This document shows positions 13,672 through 19,605 of a stretch of DNA of 21,249 nt, piece by piece; position 1 is the stretch's first letter; each line of letters starts with the position of its first letter. Source of the stretch: JAWWPY01 sp964412845 (GTDB lineage: Bacteria > Actinomycetota > Actinomycetes > Streptosporangiales > Streptosporangiaceae); assembly GCA_964412845.1 (NCBI GenBank), contig CAYPQM010000119.1:1-21249 (forward strand), in the 5' to 3' direction. Position numbers and translations under genes: made by a program. Under the pieces are notes generated by a model. That model searched no databases. It was not told where the DNA came from and saw only the letters and a list, made by a program, of their open reading frames with translations.

Positions 13672-14724
13672 TCAGCCCGGCAGCACGGCCACCGCCGGCC
13701 GCACCATGTCCGGCGTGACGTCCTCGGCAGACCACGCGGCGGCGCAGAGCGCGCGCAGGCCGTCGAGCATGTCGCCCGAACCGTCGAGCCCGAGCGGGCC
13801 CTCGGCCGGCCGCCGGGCCGTCCAGCCCCCGCAGGTGAAGGTGTCCCCCGTGACGCTTACCGGGGGATGCGGCTCCAGCAGGCCCATCAGGTCAGCCGCC
13901 AGGTACGTGGGGCGCTGGTGGGGCGGCGCCAGCACGGCATCCAGCGGATGGGTGACTCCGGTGAGTACCAGCAGGCTGTCCGCGCCCACCCGGACCGCGC
14001 CCTCGATGTCGGTGTCTAGCCGGTCTCCGACGATCAGCGGCCGCTGCGCGCCCGTCCGGGCTACGGACTCTGCGTGCAACGGCGGTTCCGGCTTGCCTGC
14101 GATCACCGGCTGCTGGCCGGTGGCCGTCACTATCACCTGCGACAGTGCGCCGTTGCCGGGCTGGCGCCCCCTGGCCGTCGGCATGGTCGCGTCGCCATTC
14201 GAGGCTACGAACCACGCGCCCGCCTGGACGGCCATAGCGCCCTCGGCGAGCAGCGAGTAGCTGATGTCCGCTGAGTACCCCTGAACGACAGCGGCCGGCT
14301 GGTCGGCGGCGACGGTGACCGGGCGCAGCCCGCGTTCCCGCAGGGCGACGCGCAGCCCGTTGCCGCCGACGACAAGGACACCCGCGCCTGCGGGCAGCCG
14401 TTCGGCCAGCAGCCGCGCGGCGGCCTGCGCCGAGGTCACTACGTCCCCGGCGGTGGCGTCGACGCCCAGGCTGGTCAGCTGGGCGGCGATCGCGGAGGGA
14501 GTCCGGGAGGAATTGTTGGTCACGAAAGCCAGCCGCATGCCGGCGGCAGATGCCTGGGCCAGCGCGTCGGGGGCATGCGGGACGGCCGAGCCGCCCAGGT
14601 AGACGACGCCGTCGAGATCGAGCAAGGCGACGTCGTAAACCTTGACGAGCGGATCCGCGCAGCCACCCAGGAAGCCGGCCAGGCCGCCCCGTGCGCCTTC
14701 AGGCGCCACAGAATCCCCCTGCAT
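13672..14724 (-). CDS. HAD-IIA (NagD-like) sugar- or glycerol-phosphate phosphatase
   Basis: A 350-residue HAD hydrolase. Motif I is LLDLDGVVYLG (nucleophile D36, acid D38), motif II is FVTNNSSRTP, motif III is the Lys in IAGKPEPP, and motif IV is VGDRLDTDIEGA. The cap insertion between motifs II and III (about residues 75-220) is the IIA type. The size and the extra C-terminal domain of about 80 residues recall M. tuberculosis Rv1692, described as a glycerol-3-phosphate phosphatase in membrane lipid turnover. The gene starts 2 bp after the stop of a TPR gene, as TPR-like Rv1691 precedes Rv1692, so translation is probably coupled. In that conserved block tlyA, ppnK and recN follow; here the next genes downstream are a convergent methyltransferase and accessory DNA. 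Confidence 0.9.
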   Translation of the reverse strand: MQGDSVAPEGARGGLAGFLGGCADPLVKVYDVALLDLDGVVYLGGSAVPHAPDALAQASAAGMRLAFVTNNSSRTPSAIAAQLTSLGVDATAGDVVTSAQAAARLLAERLPAGAGVLVVGGNGLRVALRERGLRPVTVAADQPAAVVQGYSADISYSLLAEGAMAVQAGAWFVASNGDATMPTARGRQPGNGALSQVIVTATGQQPVIAGKPEPPLHAESVARTGAQRPLIVGDRLDTDIEGAVRVGADSLLVLTGVTHPLDAVLAPPHQRPTYLAADLMGLLEPHPPVSVTGDTFTCGGWTARRPAEGPLGLDGSGDMLDGLRALCAAAWSAEDVTPDMVRPAVAVLPG

Positions 14725-14726
14725 GC

Positions 14727-15194
14727 TCAGCTACCGCCCTGTGCCCGCGAGCGGGCCCGCAATGTCGCCCGGACCCCCAGCAACGCGTCCGTGTAGTGCC
14801 GCAATTCTGGCCGCATCGCCGCGGCGAGCGCGAGATGCTCAACGGCCGCCGCCGGATTCCCGCCGCGGGCAAGAGCCAGGCCGAGGCCAAAATGTGCATA
14901 GTCGTCACTCGGGCTGGCCTCCACGATCTGCCGGAAACTCTCCGCCGCGGCCACATACCGGCCCGTGTCAAACTGGGCCCGGCCGAGGGCCTCCAGCACA
15001 CTGCGCGAGTCCGGTTCAGCTTCCGCCGCGCGCTCCAGGAGCTGGGCGGCCGCTGCCGCACTGCCCCGGCTGAGCAACTCCAGGCCCCGCTGGTACCACG
15101 AATACACGTCACCATCCGGGGCCAGTTGTTCACCTGACGACAGCGGATCTTTCTCCGGGCGGGAATCCCGGCCGCCCGATGGTGCTTCTGACAT
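14727..15194 (-). CDS. Small TPR-repeat protein upstream of the HAD gene
   Basis: A 155-residue protein with a polar N-terminus of about 25 residues and about three tandem TPR helices pairs: WYQRGLELLSRGSAAAAAQL, then LEALGRAQFDTGRYVAAAES, then AHFGLGLALARGGNPAAAVE. Such repeats serve protein-protein contacts. I chose ATG 15194, preceded by GAAGGA 9 nt upstream; the frame stays open to a start at 15233 that lacks this signal. Its stop is 2 bp before the HAD gene start, so the two form an operon. It is divergent from the DUF1015 gene, and the two 5' ends are within 20 bp or overlap. Confidence 0.85.
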   Translation of the reverse strand: MSEAPSGGRDSRPEKDPLSSGEQLAPDGDVYSWYQRGLELLSRGSAAAAAQLLERAAEAEPDSRSVLEALGRAQFDTGRYVAAAESFRQIVEASPSDDYAHFGLGLALARGGNPAAAVEHLALAAAMRPELRHYTDALLGVRATLRARSRAQGGS

Positions 15195-16627
15195 ATGTGC
15201 AGATCCTTCCGTCCGGCCACGGACCAGCGACACCAGGGTCAGCCGACCTCGCCCTTGAACCGTTCCGTGGAGTCCGTTATGCCCAGGAAAAGGTCAGCGG
15301 ACTCGCGGAGGTCACTTCCCCACCGTACGACGTGATCGCGCACGACACAGCGGACAAGTTGCTTGCGGCTGACCCGCACAACATCGTCCGGCTAATCCTG
15401 CCGCGCCAGGATCCGGGCCGCCCCGGCGGTCAGTACGGCGAGGCGGCCCGGCTGCTCCGGGAATGGCAGGATCAGGGGATCCTGGTGCCAGACACGCAGC
15501 CGGCCTTGTATGTCTATGAACAGAGCACCGATGGCCAGGCCCCGGCGGCCGATGGCGGCCTGGCCATCTCGGCACCGGGCGGGCCGGGCCCGGGGTCCGT
15601 GCTGCAGCGCGGGCTCATTGGCGCGCTGCGGCTTGCCCCGCCGGCCGCGCGGATCCTGCTGCCCCACGAGGAGGTCATGCCGGGGCCGGTGGCGGGCAGG
15701 CGGCAGCTCATGGAGGCCACCCAGGCGAACCTGGAACCGATCTTCCTGCTCTATGACGGCCATGACGGCCATGACGACGGCGATCACCACAGCGGCGGCG
15801 GACGTTCCGGCAGCGCCGCGAGCCGTCTCGTCGATGACGTGGCCCGCACCAGGCCGCCTTTGCTGAGCGCGGACACCGGTGATGGCATGCGGCACCGGCT
15901 CTGGGCCCTGACTGACCCGGCCGAGCACGCGTCGGTCGCCGCGGATCTGGCCCCACGGCAGGCGCTGATCGCCGACGGGAACCACCGCTATGCGGCTTAC
16001 CTTGAGATGCAGGCGGGCCGCCGCGCAGCGAACGGGCCTGCCAACCCGTGGGATTACGGCCTGGCGCTGCTGGTCGACTCGGCCGCCTACCGGCCGCGGA
16101 TCGGCGCGATCCACCGGGTGCTCCCCGGGCTGGACCCGTCCGACGCCGTGCGCCGCGCCAAGGGGGCCTTCACGGTGCGGTCGCTGCCCGGGGGCCGGGC
16201 CGCACTGCCCGCCGCCCTGGCCACGCTGGCCGAGGCGGCGCAGCAGGGGACGGCTTTCCTGGTCGCCGGAAGTGGTGAGATCCACCTGCTCACCGACCCC
16301 GACCCGGCACAGCTGACGGCGGCAATGCCTGCGGGACGGTCGGCCCGCTGGCGCGCGCTGGCGGCCTCGGTACTCCAGGAACTGCTGATCGCCCGTGTCT
16401 GGGGGATCGTCGATGACGAGCGCCGGGTCCGGGTGGTGCATCATGACGCGGCCCGCGCGATTGAGGAGGCGGACCGGGCGTCGGGCACCGCGGTGATCTG
16501 CACGCCGCTGTCACAGGCGGATGTCTATGCCATAGCGGCACACGGCGAGCGACTGCCGCGCAAGTCGACGTCGTTCGCCCCTAAACCGCGCACCGGCCTG
16601 GTCATCCGGACCCTGGCCGAAGGCTGA
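15179..16627 (+). CDS. DUF1015 family protein
   Basis: A protein of up to 482 residues with the DUF1015 pattern: ALEPFRGVRYAQEKVSGLAE followed by VTSPPYDVI near residue 46, DPHNIVRLILP, LYVYEQ, the central HRLWALTDP, ADGNHRYAAYLEMQ with a conserved Asp-Gly-Asn-His, and a C-terminal KSTSFAPKPRTGLVIR. DUF1015 proteins are widespread but of unproven biochemical function; SpxA-like serine kinase homology has been discussed for the superfamily, which I cannot test here. An unusual His/Asp/Gly-rich insertion lies at about residues 192-208. Start choice is uncertain: ATG 15179 overlaps the divergent TPR gene by 16 bp, while GTG 15197 would avoid this and may be leaderless. A strong hairpin follows the stop. 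Confidence 0.85.
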   Translation: MVLLTYVQILPSGHGPATPGSADLALEPFRGVRYAQEKVSGLAEVTSPPYDVIAHDTADKLLAADPHNIVRLILPRQDPGRPGGQYGEAARLLREWQDQGILVPDTQPALYVYEQSTDGQAPAADGGLAISAPGGPGPGSVLQRGLIGALRLAPPAARILLPHEEVMPGPVAGRRQLMEATQANLEPIFLLYDGHDGHDDGDHHSGGGRSGSAASRLVDDVARTRPPLLSADTGDGMRHRLWALTDPAEHASVAADLAPRQALIADGNHRYAAYLEMQAGRRAANGPANPWDYGLALLVDSAAYRPRIGAIHRVLPGLDPSDAVRRAKGAFTVRSLPGGRAALPAALATLAEAAQQGTAFLVAGSGEIHLLTDPDPAQLTAAMPAGRSARWRALAASVLQELLIARVWGIVDDERRVRVVHHDAARAIEEADRASGTAVICTPLSQADVYAIAAHGERLPRKSTSFAPKPRTGLVIRTLAEG

Positions 16628-16628
16628 C

Positions 16629-16659
16629 GCTGACCCGGCCGCGGCGTGGCCGGGTCAGC
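16629..16659 (+). terminator. Strong 12-bp hairpin terminator after DUF1015
   Basis: GCTGACCCGGCC (16629-16640) and GGCCGGGTCAGC (16648-16659) form a perfect 12-bp stem with a 7-nt loop, 1 bp after the DUF1015 stop codon. It lies between convergent genes and could act in both directions. There is no T-tract, as is usual for this GC content. Confidence 0.75.
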
Positions 16660-16682
16660 ACGCCGAGGACGCGGCCGGCCTG

Positions 16683-16703
16683 CCGGCTGGCCGGCTGGCC
16701 GGC
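16683..16703. repeat. 8-bp tandem repeat CCGGCTGG
   Basis: Two full copies and a partial third of CCGGCTGG lie between the hairpin and the stop of the glycosyltransferase gene. The GCCGGC-rich stretch can itself fold, and may extend the terminator region on the minus strand. Confidence 0.6.
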
Positions 16704-18365
16704 TCACCGAGGGTGCAGCCCCCGGCGGACGAAAAGCCCGAACGGTCCGCCGGGCACGGGAATGAAGTGGCTGTTGATATAGCCCGCCACCTCGGGCGCC
16801 CCCAGCGGGATCCGCTTGTAGGCGAGGGCTGACATCCACAGGTACTGGGCAGGCCGGAGCGCCGCGAGCCACGCGGCGCGCACCGCCGGCGAGCTCGCCG
16901 CCCCGGTGGCCGCGTTCCGGCCGCCGGACAGCGAGTAGTCGGTGCCGACGCCATCCAGCATGCGGGAGCAGCCCGGTACCCGCGAGATGAACCGGTCGGC
17001 GGCGATGATGTAGGAGACCTGGTCGGCCAGGACGCAGGCGCCCGGTGGGATAACCCGCCGGGCAGCGGCCACGTCGCCCGGCGGAACCCCCGGCGTGGCG
17101 GGGGCCAGCGGCGGCTGCTGCGCAGCGGCTTCCACGCCGAACTGGACACCCCCCATGATGATGATCGCCAGCGCGGCGGCGGCCACCGCTGGCCTGGCGA
17201 GCCCGCGCCCACCCGCCCCGCGGTCACCCGCCCCGCGGTCAGCCTGCGAGCCGCCCGCAGTCACCAGCCGGGACACTGGCAGCGCGATGGCCAGGGCCAG
17301 GAACGGCGCCAGGAACCCGGCGTAGTGGTAGTAGAAGTCAGCCGGCCACAGGAAAGCGGCCACCGCGAGAACACTCGTCCCGTACCCGAACCACTCCAGC
17401 GCTGACGGCGGCCGGCCCGTGGCGCGCGACGCAAGGATGGCGCAGGCGGCCACGGCCGCGACCAGGCCGGCCGAGATGATGATCAGGGCCGCCACCCCGA
17501 GGCGGGGCACGTCAGTAAGCCCGGTCATCTCGTGCAGCCGGAAGGCCAGCGGGGTCCGCACCTCATCAATCCTGACCAACTGGGCGACGATCACGCTCTT
17601 GTAGAAGATCCGGGGTGCGGCGATGACAAATGGCAGCACGGGGAGGATGAATCCGGCCGCGGCCCCGCCCAGGTAGCTGACCGCCCGCCGGGGCCTGCGA
17701 GCGGCGAGCACGAGGACAATCACGACTGGGAAGACGGCCCACACCTTGATCGCGCCCGCGAACCCGAACAAGGCGCCGCCCCAGACGAGCCGCCTGCCAC
17801 TCTCGGTGAGCCCGTCGCCGTCAAACACCGCGACCGCCCCGGCCAGGCAGAACAGCACCAGCCAGGGCTCCAGCAGGACGGTGTGCGCGGACTGGATGCT
17901 GGATGGGAAGACCGCCAGGATCCCGCAGGTCAGCACGGTGGCGAGCAGGCCCCGGTGCCGGACGAGCAGGCCGGCCAGGGCGACCGATGCACCGCCCGCG
18001 ACCGCCGTCACGATCCGCGCGACCGCCATCGCCCAGTCCGTGCCGAGCCCTTTCGTCGCCAGCGCCACCGGGGACATCAGCAGCGTGATGCCCGGGGGCT
18101 GCACAATGATGAAGTCGTGGTACGGCAGGTAACCGCGCACCAGCCACACCGCGCTGCCGAAGTCGGGCCCGTCGTCGTACTCCGTCACGCCGAACAGGTA
18201 GCCCGGACGGCTCAGCTGGTACAGCCGCAGGGCGAGCCCGAGGACCGTGGCCGCGATGATGACAACGGTCACGCGGCTGACCCGCGCCGGGCCTCCCCCG
18301 GCGGGCTGGCCCGGCGTAGCCAGGTGCCTCCTGGCGGCCGGCGTTTTCAATGGCGTTCCGCTCAC
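16704..18365 (-). CDS. GT-C fold membrane glycosyltransferase (GT39/ArnT-like)
   Basis: A 553-residue integral membrane protein with about 10-12 hydrophobic segments spread from residue 31 to about 420. After the first helix (VTVVIIAATVLGLALRLYQL) a first loop carries TEYDDGPDFGSAVWLVRGYL then PYHDFIIVQPPG (residues 61-92). The acidic EYDD followed by the YxDFxxxQPPG signature is the catalytic-loop pattern of polyprenyl-phosphate-sugar dependent GT-C enzymes. The C-terminal 130 residues are extracytoplasmic and contain the dibasic/Tyr motif CVLADQVSYIIAADRFISRV. It probably transfers a mannose-type sugar from a lipid carrier to a cell-envelope acceptor; the acceptor is unknown. The GTG start at 18365 has GGAG 10 nt upstream. 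It is divergent from the MBL gene and convergent with DUF1015. Confidence 0.83.
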   Translation of the reverse strand: MSGTPLKTPAARRHLATPGQPAGGGPARVSRVTVVIIAATVLGLALRLYQLSRPGYLFGVTEYDDGPDFGSAVWLVRGYLPYHDFIIVQPPGITLLMSPVALATKGLGTDWAMAVARIVTAVAGGASVALAGLLVRHRGLLATVLTCGILAVFPSSIQSAHTVLLEPWLVLFCLAGAVAVFDGDGLTESGRRLVWGGALFGFAGAIKVWAVFPVVIVLVLAARRPRRAVSYLGGAAAGFILPVLPFVIAAPRIFYKSVIVAQLVRIDEVRTPLAFRLHEMTGLTDVPRLGVAALIIISAGLVAAVAACAILASRATGRPPSALEWFGYGTSVLAVAAFLWPADFYYHYAGFLAPFLALAIALPVSRLVTAGGSQADRGAGDRGAGGRGLARPAVAAAALAIIIMGGVQFGVEAAAQQPPLAPATPGVPPGDVAAARRVIPPGACVLADQVSYIIAADRFISRVPGCSRMLDGVGTDYSLSGGRNAATGAASSPAVRAAWLAALRPAQYLWMSALAYKRIPLGAPEVAGYINSHFIPVPGGPFGLFVRRGLHPR

Positions 18366-18606
18366 AGCTGGTTTGCTCCGCAGGCTTCCCGTGGGGTCCG
18401 GCGCTGGGCAGGCATCACGCCCGCTGCGTGCGCCCGGGCCGCCGGGCTACTCCAGGCGAGCGGTGCCCGGTGGCTCGCGGGTGAGGGCCCGCGAGCCGGA
18501 TGCGTTCCGATAGTACCCGCCGGCGCAGCGCCAGCACTGTATTCCTGGCTCAGAACGCGTCGGACCGCCCACAGCCACGGGCGGGCGCGTCTGCGACGAT
18601 GGCCGC
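18366..18606. promoter_or_regulatory. Divergent intergenic region with hairpin and two candidate promoters
   Basis: The 241 bp separates the glycosyltransferase (minus) and MBL hydrolase (plus). On the minus strand TACTAT (18515-18510) is a good -10, giving the glycosyltransferase a leader of about 138 nt. On the plus strand GACGAT (18595-18600) ends 6 nt before the MBL ATG, suggesting a leaderless mRNA. A perfect hairpin at 18472-18497 lies early in the predicted minus-strand leader. No gene is seen. Confidence 0.45.
18472..18497 (-). promoter_or_regulatory. Perfect 10-bp inverted repeat in the glycosyltransferase leader
   Basis: GGCTCGCGGG (18472-18481) and CCCGCGAGCC (18488-18497) flank a 6-nt loop. 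As the genes on both sides point away, an ordinary terminator is not expected here. It could be an operator or an mRNA leader structure. Confidence 0.5.
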
Positions 18607-19572
18607 ATGGAACAAGGTGCGGACGCGGCGACGGGTCCTGGCGTCACCGGGCTCGGACACGATGTGTATGAGATCGACACCCGGATGGCCGGGTATCAGG
18701 GCATCACTGCCGGTTATCTCATCCTCTCGGACCGACCGTGCCTGGTCGAGACCGGGACGGCGCCATCCGCGCCGGTGGTCCGAGATGCGCTGGCGCACCT
18801 GGGGGTCGGTGCCGCCGACCTGGCCACCGTCGTAGTCACCCACATCCACCTGGACCACGCGGGCGGGGCCGGGGACATCGCCGCCATGTACCCGCAGGCA
18901 CAGGTGGTCGTGCACGAACGGGGGGCCCGTCACCTGGCCGACCCGTCCCGGCTGATGGCCAGCGCCCGGATGGTGTACGGAAGCGCGCTGGATGATCTCT
19001 TCGGCGACATGGCGCCGACTCCCGCTGAGCGGATCACGGCCGTCGAGCAGCGCGGGACCATTGACCTGGGCGGCGGCCGGCGGCTGGACAGCCATTACTC
19101 ACCAGGTCACGCTAAGCATCATGTTGGCCTCATCGACTCGGCCACCGGGGACCTCTATGTGGGCGACGCCGCCGGTGTGTACATTCCGGAAACCGGCGAC
19201 CTGCGGCCCGCGACGCCGCCCCCGGACTTCGACCTGGCCATCGCGCTTGAGTCGTTGCGTACCTTCGCTGCCTTGCGGCCGACCCGGCTGCTGTTCAGCC
19301 ACTATGGCCCGGTGGATGCCGTCGGTGAGGTCCTTGACCGGTCAGCCGAGGAGATCACGCTGTGGGTTGAGGAGACCAGGCGGGCCCGCAACGCCCGGCT
19401 CGACCTCGATCACGCGGTGGCCATGGTGCACGAGCGGACCCGGCAGCGTTATGCCGCCCTGAATGCGGATGCTGACCCGGACGTCGCCGCCAAATTCGAA
19501 ACGATGAGCAGCACCGCCTCCAACGTGGCCGGCATCATGCACTGGCTGGAAAAATCAGACCCATCCAGCTAA
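18607..19572 (+). CDS. MBL-fold metallo-hydrolase
   Basis: A 321-residue metallo-beta-lactamase fold hydrolase. The metal-binding set is complete: THIHLDH (H79, H81, D83, H84), H168 in YSPGHAKHH, D187 in YVGDAAG, and H232 in LFSHYGPVD, which fits a dinuclear site. A C-terminal helical extension of about 80 residues (from EVLDRSAEEITLWVEETRRA) follows the core and resembles the extra domain of MBL proteins near the glyoxalase II group. Substrate is unknown; hydrolysis of a thioester, lactone or phosphodiester are all possible. There is no signal peptide. ATG 18607 has no ribosome site and a -10-like GACGAT 6 nt upstream, suggesting a leaderless mRNA. The stop lies inside a 12-bp direct repeat (19558-19569 and 19576-19587). 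Confidence 0.9.
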   Translation: MEQGADAATGPGVTGLGHDVYEIDTRMAGYQGITAGYLILSDRPCLVETGTAPSAPVVRDALAHLGVGAADLATVVVTHIHLDHAGGAGDIAAMYPQAQVVVHERGARHLADPSRLMASARMVYGSALDDLFGDMAPTPAERITAVEQRGTIDLGGGRRLDSHYSPGHAKHHVGLIDSATGDLYVGDAAGVYIPETGDLRPATPPPDFDLAIALESLRTFAALRPTRLLFSHYGPVDAVGEVLDRSAEEITLWVEETRRARNARLDLDHAVAMVHERTRQRYAALNADADPDVAAKFETMSSTASNVAGIMHWLEKSDPSS

Positions 19573-19587
19573 ACGGACCCATCCAGC
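19558..19587 (+). repeat. 12-bp direct repeat around the MBL stop codon
   Basis: GACCCATCCAGC occurs at 19558-19569 and again at 19576-19587, separated by 6 bp that include the end of the TAA stop codon. It looks like a local 18-bp duplication and has no clear role. Confidence 0.7.
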
Positions 19588-19605
19588 ACATGTCATGACG
19601 CCAGG

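Noticed and set aside
17532..18671. A 379-codon plus-strand frame opposite the glycosyltransferase.
   Set aside because: The minus strand encodes regular membrane helices and a GT-C loop signature; the plus product is charged and low-complexity.
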